Below, one piece after another: positions 10,472-21,966 of a stretch of DNA of 64,000 nucleotides (its first letter is position 1; each line of letters begins with the position of its first letter). Location: the NCBI GenBank assembly GCA_030407085.1, contig CM059583.1:85726001-85790000 (forward strand), in the 5' to 3' direction. The notes below the pieces were generated by a model, which worked only from the letters and a program-made list of their open reading frames with translations, searched no databases and was not told where the DNA came from. The translations under genes and the position numbers were made by a program. The DNA is from Trichopria drosophilae (Eukaryota > Arthropoda > Insecta > Hymenoptera > Diapriidae).

Positions 10472-13420
10472 TTAAACTAAAATAGAGATGAGTGCAGTGC
10501 CCTCCGAATCCAATTTAAGGAGCAGTCGGAAAAATTTAGATTTGAACGCATTGGTGCTCGAGCACTCTTTAATTGATTTGGGCAAAGCATTCCATAGCCT
10601 TGATGATTTAATAAGAAAGGAACACGAGAATGTAGTCGTTCGATGGATCGGGATAATAAGATCATTTGATGTGGGACGTGGTAGGTTTCTTATTGAATTA
10701 TTACGCATAAGGTATTGCGATCGAAGATATGATGGAGACCCTGTGCGGAGCAAGTTAAATAAAATTACCCCAATAAAGTAAAGCCTCCGAGATGCTGCAG
10801 TTAACCATCCTCATTTCAGTCGATAAGGAGTAATGTGAACATCCTTTCTAAGCCCAAAAATGAAGCGGATTGCGGCATTCAGCAGGCGTTCAACCTTTAT
10901 TTTCAGGAAAACAGTGATGTCGTTATATACCGCTGAACAGTAATCAAAATACGGGATAATGAGCGTAGATACAAGTTGCTCTCGAAGACGCATGGGAAGT
11001 GCGTTTTGATTGACTCTCAATTATCTAAGTATACAATAAACTCGATTCGAAATGTGAATAATATGATCATACCATGAAAGTGTGGAATCAACAATTAAGC
11101 CAAGGTTTTTTTGCAGATCGTACCCATGGTATCTCGCAATCTCGAATTCTAATGGAAGGCAGGGAATTAGAGTATAGCATTTTTACGTAAAATTGATTAC
11201 CTACCAATAAGGGTTTTGTTTTAGAAAAATTGATCACTAGCCTATTTTCTTGGGCCCAATCACTAAACCTTTCTGCATCCGCCGATATTCGTGCAACAGT
11301 TGAAGTTAATTCATGTGGATAGCAGCGAAGAAATATTTGCGTGTCATCAGCGTAGATCATATGGTGAGAATGTTCAAGTGCGTCTAGGAGGTCATTAATG
11401 AACATAGAAAAAAGCAAGGGTCCAAGAACAGACCCTTGTGGTACTCCCGCTTTAGTGGACCTCCACGATGACAACTCACCATTACTATCTAGTACTGCTT
11501 GGGTTCTTCCATTCCAGTTAAGTATGAAGCAAACCACGCAAGCACCAATGTTGAAAAGTTCGCCATTTTCATTTTCCGAAGAAGAAGTTCATGGTCGACA
11601 AGGTCGAATGCCTTGCTGAAATCGAATAAAATTATAATGACAATCATTCGATTGTCAATTGCTTGGCGACAGTAGTCCGTGACATTGAGAAGCGCAGTTC
11701 GAGTGCTATATCCCTTATGAAAGCCTGACTGTTGAGTATCAAACCAATTATAATCGTTTAAAAATTTGAAAGTCCTGTTATACACTAATCTCTCAACAAT
11801 TTTAGAGAAGACACATAAAACAGCAATCAATCGGTAATCAGATGGTCCAGTGGGAGTCTTAACCTTTTTTAAGGGAATCAAGATGGATTTTTTCCAATCA
11901 GATGGAAACGTTTCTGTACTAAAAGATAGGTTAATTAGATCTACCATATAGGGTGCTAGTGCTGGAAAAGATTTGATGAGAAGACTGTGCGGAATGCCGT
12001 CGACACCTTTGGCTTCAGATTTACTAGATGCGATACATTTTGCCAGGTCAGATATCGTTACATTAGTAAAGTACAGGAGGCTCTCATCATAATCCTGATT
12101 TAGAGTATGATTAAAAAAATTTTGTTGAATACCACAATAATTCACTGTAAGTGAGGCGTGATAATTGTTTATTTCATCAGCAGAGCAACATAAGGAAGGA
12201 AGGTTGTTGGATTTAGGAATCAACTCCAAATTTCGTAGTTCCTTCCACATCCTTCCTGTAGTTGTAACACCAGATAATCGGTTGTAGTAATAGCGAGATC
12301 GTGCTGCTCTCCAGGCATCTCTATTTTGTTTATTAAGTACAAGTAAACGTATTTTAAGCCGAGCGTCAAGTGTTCTACGATATGCTTTTAAGATTATATC
12401 GCGCTCATGTCTCAACGATCTTAGTTCTGAAGTGACCCATGGTGCAGGTTTGTGTCTCGGTACGAAAGTTATTAAAGGCGCGTGCATATCAAAAGCAGAT
12501 AAAAGCCTTGAAGACATGAGTCGCGACAGTTTGTCAATATCATTACTGTTACTCGTTGGTTCAGCGAAATCACTCTAGTCACAATTTTCAAGATCATTAA
12601 GCAAAAGTGGGCAGCTAAAGTTTCTGAAGCCCCTCGCCGTTATCGACTTAACATGTATTTTGGTTAGACCTTTGTATTTTATTTCAATTAAATCATGGCC
12701 ATAGACGAATGGTAAATTGTACTGCGATGTAGATACTACATTATCGCGGCTGTCTACAAGACAGTGATCAATCCAAGATTCTGAAGACGTGCTATGAAAA
12801 GTATTATTAAAAGGTATAATATGCAGACCATTTTCACTAGCAAATTGAGTTAGTTTAAGCGAGTCACTAACATCGCGGTTCAAATCAATGTTAAAATCGC
12901 CCATAATTATGATATTATTATAATTGGGATTAAATTTCTGAAAAGTTTCGAAAAATTGCTGGAGTGATTTCCTAGGCGGACGGTACACTACAATAACTAG
13001 AAAACCCGGCAGACGAGGTGGAGTAATCTCGGCAAAAATAAATTCTGCCGCGGCTGATGCTTGTGACGTAGAGGTAAGTGAAATCTTAAACTTAAAAAGT
13101 TGGTGAATATACATAGCTACGCCACCTCCCTTGCCGGAATCTCTGTCATTACGAACCAGATTGTAATTTTCCAAATTAAAATATCTATCATCAAGACTAT
13201 GGTTGAGCCACGTTTCCGAAACCAATATCACATGAAAAAATTTGGATCGAAAATAATCTCGCAATTCGTTAAATTTATTTTTTGCATTTAAAGATTGAAC
13301 ATTGATGTGATATAAGCTTAAGGAATTACAAACAACATTAGTAGTGGGTTTTGAATTTGATAAAGATGGAGAAGTTACAATAGTCTGCTGCGGTGAAGTG
13401 TTGTCCGACGATGTGGGTTG
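10472..13420 (-). pseudogene. LINE ORF2: APE endonuclease plus reverse transcriptase, broken
   Basis: Nicks the target and reverse-transcribes the element. Endonuclease blocks: 'YHINVQSLNAKNKF', 'HVILVSETWLN', 'GKGGGVAMYIH', 'IIMGDFNIDLN', 'WIDHCLV' and 'YGHDLIEIKY'. RT blocks: 'LIPLKKVKTPTGPSDYRLIA', 'LFDFSKAFDLVDHELL', 'GVPQGSVLGPLLFSMFINDL' and the catalytic 'MIYADDTQIF'. A C-terminal 'LRTGSPSYLRSQ' and 'NALPKSIKE' region follows. Lesions seen: a TAG at 12,575-12,577, where the relative at 3.3 kb has Trp; a one-base frameshift near 11,505; a frameshift near 11,105; a stop near 11,021; and a TGA at 10,811-10,813. The endonuclease frame continues from the ORF1 frame past the ORF1 stop, so the true ORF2 start is unclear. 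All key catalytic motifs are still visible. Confidence 0.85.
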
Positions 13421-13423
13421 GCG

Positions 13424-14395
13424 TCATTTGCTAATGTCCTTTAAGTCATCGAGAGACACAATCTCAGAGACTGGAGCGCCTCTAGATGCACGGTAACATA
13501 CCATACCACGATAGATGTAAACAAATTTGTTAGAGTCACTAGTTAGAGAGTTAAGAAAATCCCGTGATTGTTTTAAAAGTTGGAGAGTTTCATCTGGAAG
13601 GTGCTCATTAATGAAGAATCTGGTGGCTGGCAGTGCTTGATCGATGTCAGTAGTATTAATGACTTTACGATTTCTCATGCTGTGAAGGAAACTAGTGCGA
13701 ATGTGCGGCGATGAAAATTTCATGATGATCGTTGGTGGTCGAACGTACTCTCCGGACACTCCACGTTGTGTCGTGTTTTCCACGGAAGTAGTAGCATTGC
13801 TGGAATTCGATTTTTTATGCATACGAATAGCAGATAAGATATCCCGGTCATCGAGTGCTATATTTAAAACCTGGGCAATGCGCATTGTAATCGTCCGCAG
13901 ATTTTCGTTTTGTTTGGTAGGATAATTAGAAATAATTAAGTCGCAGTTGCGATTTTCGTATCCCATTCTAAAGCGATCTAGCTCATGTTTACGCGATGAA
14001 ATTTGTAAAGTTTCAACGGATTTCCCAATGCTGTCCACTTTGTCTTGCATATTAAGTAGCTTATCCAGTTTACTATTAGTTATTTTGTTCTGTTGCTCTT
14101 GTTTATCCATATACGCCTTGAACCAAGCAGGTGCCGCAGAAATTGAGTCGCTAATTTCAGAATCGATGGATGATTGACTACCTGATCTTAGTAAGCGAGG
14201 TGGAGCTAATATGAGTTCGCCTACACGTTTTTTGCCCTTAGTTACACTTGTAATGCAACAGATAAGCGTACCATTAGTAGCAAAAGTACTTCGAGCTGGC
14301 AAATACTCTTTGTGAAATGTCAACTTACAGATGCCGCACTCAACTTGCTGGTCCTCATCAATTTCACGTTTGCATGTTGCACACAAGGACTTCAT
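13424..14395 (-). CDS. LINE ORF1 protein (PHD-like zinc finger plus FP25-like domain)
   Basis: Intact 323-codon frame starting at an ATG. The N-terminus has paired cysteines (C5, C8, C20, C23) and His28, then 'LICC', a PHD/RING-like zinc cluster. The middle (about residues 95-140) is a Lys/Gln/Asp-rich helix, likely a coiled coil for oligomerisation. The C-terminal half has 'NRNCDLIISNYPTKQNENL', 'PPTIIMKFSSPHIRTSFL', 'FFINEHLPDETLQLLKQS' and 'KFVYIYRGMVCYR', the block order of baculovirus FP25-like domains common in insect LINE ORF1 proteins. The role would be binding element RNA into a particle. It ends with TGA and ORF2 resumes in the same frame. It is the only intact ORF of this element. 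Confidence 0.8.
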   Translation of the reverse strand: MKSLCATCKREIDEDQQVECGICKLTFHKEYLPARSTFATNGTLICCITSVTKGKKRVGELILAPPRLLRSGSQSSIDSEISDSISAAPAWFKAYMDKQEQQNKITNSKLDKLLNMQDKVDSIGKSVETLQISSRKHELDRFRMGYENRNCDLIISNYPTKQNENLRTITMRIAQVLNIALDDRDILSAIRMHKKSNSSNATTSVENTTQRGVSGEYVRPPTIIMKFSSPHIRTSFLHSMRNRKVINTTDIDQALPATRFFINEHLPDETLQLLKQSRDFLNSLTSDSNKFVYIYRGMVCYRASRGAPVSEIVSLDDLKDISK

Positions 14396-15590
14396 ATTAT
14401 TCAGTTAAGAGCGGATCACGCTTAAAATGATATTTTTGTGAATAAATATATGCAACCTGTCAAATAGTGCCGGTTGTATCTTGACACCTGTAATTATATT
14501 TTCAATGCACAGGCAAAAGAGTGCAATTCCAGGAATGTTTATTTTCGACGCTATAGCGTTGAGACTAGTCGAGGTGAATTAATATTGAAGAAGGGATACG
14601 CGTGAACCGTACGCGTTTCCTTGATGCGCATGCAGCGCAGAGTGGGGTACACCTGTAAACTCGTAAATGCTTCACCGGCTGGTTAAGAAGGTGTAATTGA
14701 CACATACAGTTAATTTCGGGCTCACTGATAGTAGTGACGTCATGAGCAAATACAAGGAGCTTCGACAAGTAATTGATTTGCACGTCTCTACGCATGCTCG
14801 TACTATCCACTCGTGAGCACCACGTGTCAACAAGTCCAAGCAATGCCCAAAATTTTCCAAAAATTAATTTGCACTTTGCACTAAATTAGGCAGCAAAATA
14901 CTACTTCCAATTATCGAGGGTTCACGCCACGAAGTAAATGATCCGAGTAGCACAGCTTAGAGCAGTTTTTAACCACCGCAACCACAATTTACACGAACTT
15001 AAGACAGAGCAAAGATATTCACGACCGCTGTCCTCAATAGAAAAAACTTTAAATGTTATACAAGGTTATCATATTGAAGTGTTGTAATAGGAATTATGAA
15101 TATTTTATATATCACAATGTTTTTATTCGAATTATGTACTAAATATTCCTGAATTTATTAATTCCAAAACTTAATTAATTGATTATATTGATCTCGTTAT
15201 GAGAGATATGAATTCATAAGTTCGGAACACCGCAATCTAGAAAATTTGTTACCAAATGACAGGTATAATGAATTGAATCTCACATTATGCTATAATATGA
15301 TGAAGAAAGACAGCGAATCAGTCGTTATAAAATCAGAAACTTTACCAGGCATCAAAGAAAGAATTTATTATGACACAATAACATGATAATTGATCGTTTT
15401 CCAAACGAAGGAAAATAACTATGCCGACTCGACTACAAATCAGTGTCCAATGACTCACTAAAACGCCTCATACACCACATCTTGTATCTAATCAATTTTT
15501 CTTCTTTACTTAAAAGCATAATATCATCTTTTACAAAATACAATAATCGAGGTGAACAATCATCGTCAGATTACATCTATTGTATCGCGA
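14396..15590. other. LINE leader followed by AT-rich sequence
   Basis: From 14,396 to about 15,050 is the presumed 5' leader of the minus-strand LINE. Its frames are poor and the open stretch 14,565-14,843 (minus) matches nothing. From about 15,050 to 15,590 the sequence is AT-rich. A minus-strand stretch near 15,430-15,580 looks weakly coding ('KDDIMLLSKEEKLIRYKMW') but I cannot assign it to a family. Confidence 0.4.
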
Positions 15591-15605
15591 CGCTGCACCA
15601 GTCAA
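15591..15605. repeat. Target-site duplication, left copy
   Basis: CGCTGCACCAGTCAA, repeated exactly at 16,081-16,095. The two copies bracket the SINE, as expected for LINE-mediated insertion. Confidence 0.85.
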
Positions 15606-16080
15606 AAAAACAAAGGACAAAGGACAGGAAATTTTCCCCCGCGTTAATGACGAATATGTCTATTTGCGGGTCGGCTCTCGGGTGGAGAGGTACAGGACAG
15701 AGACAGACAGTACAAGACAGAACTATAGGCACACACAACACCCACCCAGAGCCAGTCCCCCCTACCCCAATATCGGAACCACCAGCAGATTCGGCGGTCT
15801 GTGCCTTAGCGAGTACGACGCGGGGCTTATCCCCTCTTTATCCGAGATAAGACCCACGACGTACCGACCGCGGATAAGACGCTGACGGTACCGATAACTG
15901 CCGACGGGGGTCGGCAGCGGTCCCAAATTCGTACCTTCGCCCAGCAAAGTTCCCCGGTTATTCCACACTGGACATAAGCAGAGAAAATTGCACGGACGGG
16001 GATTCGAACTCGGGACCTTCGCGACGTTCAGTTCGGGCGGACTAAGACTTGACGCCTTAGCCCGCACGACCATCACGCCT
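15606..16080 (-). mobile_element. tRNA-derived SINE, about 475 bp
   Basis: Short interspersed element on the minus strand, bracketed by a perfect 15-bp target duplication. Its 5' end (from 16,080 down to about 15,990) looks like a class II (Leu/Ser-like) tRNA. An A-box-like TGGTCGTGCGGG lies at 16,072-16,061 and a B-box GAGTTCGAATCC at 16,011-16,000; together these form an internal RNA polymerase III promoter. The body is GC-rich and unrelated to tRNA. The 3' end (15,606-15,625) is a short CCTTTGT-type repeat ending in a T run on the coding strand. Mobilisation would depend on a LINE supplied in trans. The open frames across it are incidental. Confidence 0.8.
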
Positions 16081-16095
16081 CGCTGCACCAGTCAA
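16081..16095. repeat. Target-site duplication, right copy
   Basis: Exact second copy of the 15-bp sequence at 15,591-15,605, immediately upstream of the tRNA-like head of the SINE. Confidence 0.85.
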
Positions 16096-16321
16096 TCCAA
16101 GTTTTATCGACCGATAATTGTTTAAATCAATTATACCATATCACGATTGAACAACTTTACTTCATTAATTAATATTCAACTAATCATAATAATAATAGAC
16201 AAACAATATCAATCGACATGCTCTCATGACTGGTTCGCACATACGACTGTTACACGAATCTTAGACGAACAATACTTCCTCATCATTTACATTAAAACCC
16301 ATGTCAATTGTAATATATATC

Positions 16322-16597
16322 CAGGGTGGACCTCGGCTAACGAGTCCTAGGGCATTCCATGTTAATGAAGTAGCCAATGGCGATCGAGTATTTCGGCCAG
16401 TCAACCAATCACGCGTCAGTCTGGCCTTACTCCGAGTCAGTCCTGACCCAAGCGAATGCATTTCGGAACACATCCGGACTACCGCGTAGTAAGGCCAGAC
16501 TGACGCGTGATTCGTTGACTGACCGAAATACTCGATCGCCATTGGCTACTTCATTAACATGGGATGCCTTATGAACCGTTAGCCGATGTCCACCCTG
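16322..16597. mobile_element. Palindromic MITE with CAGGGTG ends, 276 bp
   Basis: Two arms of about 110 bp (16,322-16,432 and 16,488-16,597) are near-perfect inverted copies around a loop of about 55 bp. The tips read CAGGGTGGAC and its complement. Flanks are TATC on the left and TATA on the right, suggesting a 4-bp TATA-like target. It has no coding capacity, so it is a non-autonomous DNA transposon. The 35.2-36.2 kb palindrome has the same CAGGGTG tips and TATA flanks, so both likely use the same transposase, which is not present here. Confidence 0.85.
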
Positions 16598-17325
16598 TAT
16601 AATACCCTAACTCTAAGCAAGGAGTCTTTAGTTCATAAAAGAAAATAATCACTGAATTGTTCTTTTATTAATTTCTGAGATAAATAAAACATGAAGCTTA
16701 CGTATATTCGATCAAGGATACAATACATTATACCAGATACCTTTTCCTTTCTTGAATTGGAGTTATTATTCTTCAAATAATAATACTCGTCGTGTAGAAC
16801 GAAAATGCCAGGAAACTCCATGGAACGATGCACAGGAAACTACCAAGCCCCGTTGCCAAAAATGAGGTTAGGTCGACCGTCGTCTCATCATTTGTAGATT
16901 GGACATTTGAGAAAATAATTTCTCCAACAAGTCAGAGCTCAAATTTGCTCTTCGACCCGTAGAAGAAAAAGCGACTCCTTTTCATTCGTGCCAGATATCC
17001 GATATCTTAGTATGGAGATGCGTGATCAAATTGTTCGTCAGGTACCGAAAGCATCGTTTTCATAGTTCGTGCCGGGGACGCACTTCCAACATCTTAGAAT
17101 AAGAAGTAAACGATTGAATAATTGATTGCTTCTCTTGCTGCACAGAGGAAAACCACTATACTTGTTTTTCACACCGCGTCTCGAAAAGCATCTCGAGTGG
17201 TAAGAGGGCGCATACCGACGCACAGTGGATCGAGAGATAGGGGAAGCCGGACATGGGTCTTAAAACGACTATTATGAGTCACACCAAGCATGTTTTTAAG
17301 CGCAAATATTAATTTCTATATTTTC

Positions 17326-17514
17326 GAGTTCGCTAATTACGAATCTGACCTCAAAATTTAAGAATTCAAAATAGCGGATTCAAGATGGCCGAAAAAAGTA
17401 AAATCAAGTCTCTTAAGGTGAAACTGGATACCCGGGGGGTTTACGTAATCGCTGATTACAAATCTGGCCTCAGAGAATTTTGAGAATTCAATATGGCGAA
17501 TTCAAGATAGCGAA
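17326..17514 (+). repeat. Dispersed 'ATGGCGGATTCAA' repeat, two tandem copies
   Basis: Copies at about 17,326-17,392 and 17,445-17,514 share the layout 'CGCTGATTACGAATCTG... GAATTCAAAATGGCGGATTC... GGCGGA'. Related single copies occur at 18,488-18,556, 22,376-22,443 and 23,281-23,346, with an inverted trace near 23,697-23,735. It is a short unit of about 115 bp of unknown origin. Confidence 0.65.
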
Positions 17515-18361
17515 CTAAAATGTTATTTTTTTATGATACTTGCAATTATTAGCAGTTGAAATTAATGTAGATTATCACTTAATGATGTCCCAAAGGAAAT
17601 GCAATGCGTACATTTGCGCGGCAATGCGAGGCATTTTTTAAAATCATGTTTAAAATTTCATTATCTTTATTTTCGTTAACTGTAATCTTAATAACTCAAT
17701 AACTCAAAATCTAGAGCTCATTTTTATAATCTATAGGTGGTTTTAGTACCTTTCGAAATACTTAATAAAACATGAAGACCTTATTTTTCTCATCTATTAT
17801 GTGTTTACTCATAAGTATAATTATAAGTTTTGAATATTTAAGAACATTTTTTTCAACCTTGTACTCAACGACTACTTTGAACTACTCTAAGTAATTATAA
17901 TCGAATATTTTAGCAATATAAGTCACATATAGTGATAGATTAGCTAATAATCAGCTGAACTATACATACTTTTACATAATTTCTCACACTTTCATTTTTT
18001 ACTCTATGTCCGGGCTTATACTTTAGTTCGATCCACTGTGCGACGCTCTGACCGCGTGGCTTGCGAATTGAAGCCTTCGGAAATATGAGACCCCGAACAC
18101 GACCGAATCACCGAACTAATAGTTTTTAAATTACGGCAATTTTCGGACCATCCTCCGGATATCGAGTACTGCGGAAAACCGGATCGCCGATATATTAAAT
18201 GAAGATCGATTGATTCAATTTATGTGTCCGGACGAGTTACTCGTTTTTCGATAAGTGTCCTCACCAGGACTTGACGCGCAATACGTGCGCGCCGCCATCT
18301 CGTCAACAGATGCGCTGTGCGCCCCTGCGCACCTCCTTGTTCCACCACCAACCATGCTTCA

Positions 18362-18365
<4 letters not shown>

Positions 18366-18395
<30 letters not shown>
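18366..18395. repeat. (CT)n microsatellite
   Basis: Uninterrupted CT dinucleotide run of about 30 bp. It is also read as a short Arg/Glu repeat on the minus strand, which I do not treat as coding. Confidence 0.9.
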
Positions 18396-18397
<2 letters not shown>

Positions 18398-18487
18398 GAA
18401 AATTTAAAAATGGCGAATTCAATATTGCGGGCAAATTTTCTAAATACCAATCATTTCGCCTGACACTTGTTACTCAGTGGTTTTCGG

Positions 18488-18556
18488 GGTCGATGATTAC
18501 GAATCTGAAGTTACATTTTTGGAAAATTCAAAATGGTGGATTCAATATGGCGGACG
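18488..18556 (+). repeat. Dispersed 'ATGGCGGATTCAA' repeat, single copy
   Basis: Same module as at 17,326: a 'GATGATTACGAATCTG' box followed 30 bp later by 'ATTCAAAATGGTGGATTCAA' and 'TATGGCGGAC'. Confidence 0.6.
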
Positions 18557-18639
18557 TCTTAATCAAAATTCGAACTGATTACGAATCTTATATCAGTTTT
18601 TGCATGTACAATATTACGGCAATTTGTTATTCATATGTC

Positions 18640-19625
18640 AATAATGCTGCTCGCGGCAGTGAGATATAACATTCTCCAAATCATTAATAAATAAAATAAA
18701 TAGTAATGGTCCCAAATGAGATCCCTGTGGGACTCACGACAAAGGCTCAAAAAAGTTGGAAATATATCTCTTTATTCGGACAGCCTGATACCGTTCTGTC
18801 AATTAGGAATAAATCCATGCAAGCAGTGATCCCCGTAAGCCGGACAAACGCAAATTGTCCACCATAATGCCATGATCAATGGAATCGAACGATAATGATA
18901 GAAATAGGGCGGTAGTTTTTTATATTTTGTTTATTACCAGATTTGAAAATTGGGGTAATGAATGATTTTTTCCATAGAGCTGGAAACATTCCCGAGGATA
19001 GTGAAGTGTTAACAATAAGCAGCAATGGCTCAATCAGGGAAGATATGCATTTTTTTATTAAGACTGGTGGCAACATATCTGGACCACCGCCAAGGTCACC
19101 TTTCACTAATAGAGACGCCTTCAAAATATCTTCGCGAGTTATGACTAAAGACTGATAAGGTGCTGTGTTTATGTTATCAGAGCTACAGGCACTAGAGCTC
19201 CTGGCGTAAATTGACTCTAAATTCGCAGCGAACAAGTTTGCGATATCGTGGCCATTATCAACGAACGAATTATCTAAATACATTGTATTAGGCAAAACGA
19301 TACTTCTCCTGAGGTTGTTATAGTATGCTCAGAAAGACTTCATATTAGTCCTAGACTGAAATTCAACATTTCTGATGTAATCAGTATATAATTGCCGAGA
19401 TAGTCGTATGCACTGTGCTCGAAGTCGCTTGAACGCGTTAAAGGCCTCAAAACGGTTGGATTCTTTCCTGATTTTATGTGCAGACTTCTTGGCATTAATT
19501 AATTGTATTAAACTAGTCGTGTACCATCGCGGACGATTAAAATTATATAAAGTCTTTTTAGGTAAATGGCGCTGCAAAATTGCATTTAAGTTTGTGTAAA
19601 AAGTATCGGTCATGGAGTTTACACC
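18640..19625 (-). pseudogene. Jockey-type non-LTR ORF2 fragment (linker and reverse transcriptase)
   Basis: Minus-strand fragment of a LINE ORF2, of a different family from the other two LINEs. The endonuclease-RT linker is at 19,613-19,329 ('RHLPKKTLYNFNRPRWYT', then a basic helix). The RT is at 19,295-18,640, with 'LLVKGDLGGGPDMLPPVLIK', 'LWKKSFITPIFKSGNKQNIK', 'NYRPISI', 'SIDHGIMVDNLRL', and 'VPQGSHLGPLLFILFINDL' at about 18,730-18,672. It ends before the catalytic YADD box. The 'KNYRPIS' and 'PQGSHLGPLLF' signatures place it in the Jockey group. Several stops and frameshifts are present; both ends are truncated. Confidence 0.8.
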
Positions 19626-20389
19626 TGAAGATCAGAAGAGACGATTATATTATAACATTATTACTGTTTACTAGTACATAATGATAAGTACATTCTGATA
19701 TATGAAATTGCAGATAGAGAAAGAAAGGAAGGCGCAATACTGCGGGAATGAATGAATATTAACATCTAAAAAGTGGCATCAAATCCAGATGCACGATATT
19801 TACCAATTCATTCATTATAATTATCATCGATCGAAAAATGTTCTGTAACTATACATAAAGCTTAATCGGTCAGAACGTTGGATTTCTTTAATACGATTGT
19901 GTGTGTTTTTGAAATTATGAAATTTTATAGCGATTCGTATATATGAATTTCCAATATATAATCTCTTTGAGGGCTTATAAAGCAGGTCAGTACCTCCGCT
20001 TTACTGATGATTCTAGTAGTACAGATTGAAATGAAACGCCATAAAAGAAACAGTATGCATTAAAAAATGCATTAAAAACGCATACTGTTTCTTACTTTTC
20101 GATGGATGATAAATAGTTTATTTTAATTTATTAATTATTATCGACCGGAACAGAAAGTCGAGTTGCAATGTATTAAAATTGGTGATGGTTACTCCACTAA
20201 CCCAAACCCGTGTTGAAATGTAGGCCAAATAGGATCTTTTTCAAAATTTATTAGTACTTAATTTGCTGGTTTGTAGCAAGAAACATTTATTCTAATATTT
20301 TCATTTGTGAAATTACGAGTCAAAACGATTATTTATTTATACATTGTACATGATGATAACATTATTAATTAATTCAGAGTCCGAATCCG
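19626..20389. other. No gene; contains a short perfect hairpin
   Basis: AT-rich sequence without recognised coding content. The hairpin at 20,045-20,093 is listed separately. Confidence 0.4.
20045..20093. repeat. Inverted repeat, 14-bp perfect stem
   Basis: AAGAAACAGTATGC (20,045-20,058) pairs exactly with 20,080-20,093 across a 21-base AT-rich loop that itself contains duplicated ATTAAAAA. The function is unknown; it may be a relic of a small foldback element. Confidence 0.6.
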
Positions 20390-21966
20390 CAAAAAGCACC
20401 ATGTCAAACATCAGTCATGAACAAGAGTTGATCGAAGCTGACAAATGTAGTCTTTTTTTATTTTTCAACAGCTATCATTAGAGACGTGTAACCCGTATTG
20501 TAATCACTTAGTGGAGCTATTATAAACGGCAGTAATTGAATTTTCGTCAGATCAAAAGTTCCACTAAATGTAATTGTTTCCATATATCCTTGCCATCCAG
20601 CATTATTTTCGAAAGTTTTCCATTTTCCTCAGATCCAAAATACGTCATACACACTGGAACATCATCGTAATTTTTAGAAGGAAAAAGATCATTTAAATTC
20701 TCAAAAAACAGATTCTTCAAATCCATGCCATGTTTTTTTCAAATACAAGAACTTCAACGATACCTTTTTTAACAACAATTGCAGACTGCTTTAATTTGCC
20801 GTGTCGGTCAATCTGAAGGATACGTTATAGAGCTAGCTGGGGTTATGCATTTGATACCAGCCATGGTATGAAACGTATTGTAACCTTTAATTGTATTAAC
20901 CTTGAAATCGCAGTTATCAAAAAGAAATTGGCAGAATGCTCTAGGCTCAATTAGTTGTGAAAGAGCCACTTTATTATTAGTGATGCTTCTATGGTTTTCA
21001 CCTCATTATAACTCGAGCAAATGCCCAGGTTGGATAGCAGTTGCAATAAATTTGTAAAACCCTTCTTTTTTAAATAAATGACAGAATACTTGATTGCAAA
21101 GGCGAATGAAAAGCACGAGGCTTAACCGCACATATTAAGGAATGTCCTATTGCGACACACTTTTTTTATGTGAATTACATTTTCGATTATCCATGATAAC
21201 TTTTTCCAATATAATACATTAGGGAATCAAGAATGCTGTCTTTAAAATTTCTTAAAAATTAGGTGCTCTGAGGATAAGAATTTTATTCATAAATACAATC
21301 AGCGGTGTCAGCCCTGATTTAAGCTGCTTTTTTAACACTTCTCAGTTTTTCTTCAGCTGCATCGACTTTTTATGAAACATACCAGTTGTCATTTAAAATA
21401 GCATGACCAATATTTCGAAAGCAGACAGTGAGGTTTTTTTACGGTTCACTGATATAATTGTCATCTCCATATTTTTTTTCCAAATCACTTTTTATAGTCG
21501 TTTCATGCGGCACAAAACCTTCGATTTCATTTGATAACTCTTGGAAGGAGCACTCACAATCGTCGCTATTTTCTAAATAATTATAAATGGTTTCCATAGC
21601 AAATGTAACACCTTCTGACGAGGGGCGCCCAGACGTCATACTTTGATCTCTTTTTACTAGAACGAATTGTACGTAGCATTTATCGTGATATGCAGCTTTT
21701 TCTGCTACTTAATCCATTGCGTTACTTATATGCCCCTTGACGTCTCTTCCCCATTTGTCAGTCCTCTCATTAGCTCGTTTCAGAATACTATGTATGGTAC
21801 ATGCACTGGCGACAGTAGTGATTAATATTCTTCTGCTTACCGGTAATTTTTTCTGTTTTTCTTTAAAATCTTCATCGATTTTTTCGGTACAAAACAAGCA
21901 TGTATCTTGAAAATCAAACGAGGAGTCAGATCTTAATTTTTGTTTTGTTGGTGATATTTTTGACAT
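20390..21966 (-). pseudogene. GCDTTS-family multicopy protein, N-terminal half
   Basis: Second copy of the uncharacterised family at 7.85-10.14 kb, covering the other end of the protein. It starts at an ATG at 21,966 and reads 'FQDTCLFCTEKIDEDFKEKQ' (a CxxC finger), then 'KKLPVSRRILI' and, after one stop, 'AAYHDKCYVQFVLVKRDQS' (second half of the Cys/His cluster). Blocks 'TVCFRNIGHAILN', 'FKDSILDSLMYYIGKSYHG', 'AIGHSLICAVKPRAFHSPLQ' and 'LIEPRAFCQFLFDNCDFKV' follow, ending near 'GYNTFHTMAGIKC' (about 20,850) and fading by 20,390. Many stops. The order matches the family's N-terminal to middle portion. Function unknown. Confidence 0.65.

Larger units (their letters stand above)
10145..15050 (-). 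mobile_element. Nearly full-length Jockey/CR1-type non-LTR retrotransposon, mutated
   Basis: About 4.9-kb LINE on the minus strand. From its 5' end: a leader of roughly 650 bp (start near 15,050 is an estimate), ORF1 (14,395-13,424), ORF2 (about 13,420-10,472), a 3' UTR of about 290 bp, and a microsatellite-like tail. On the plus strand the tail appears as (TTTA)n at about 10,146-10,178. Coding order and motifs match the diverged copy at 1.6-4.2 kb. At least three premature stops and two frameshifts in ORF2 make it inactive. A target-site duplication could not be identified with confidence. Confidence 0.85.
16602..18630. other. No gene; dispersed repeats in AT-rich sequence
   Basis: No protein-coding similarity recognised. 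It contains the ATGGCGGA-type repeat copies annotated separately and a (CT)n microsatellite at 18,366-18,395. A GC-richer segment at about 18,030-18,350 has no recognisable content. Confidence 0.45.

Noticed and set aside
15990..16080. Functional tRNA gene
   Set aside because: The head has A and B boxes, but it continues into a SINE body with flanking target duplications and does not give a clean acceptor stem, so it is a SINE head.
15762..16088. 108-codon minus-strand frame across the SINE
   Set aside because: It overlaps the tRNA-like promoter and SINE body; SINEs are non-coding.
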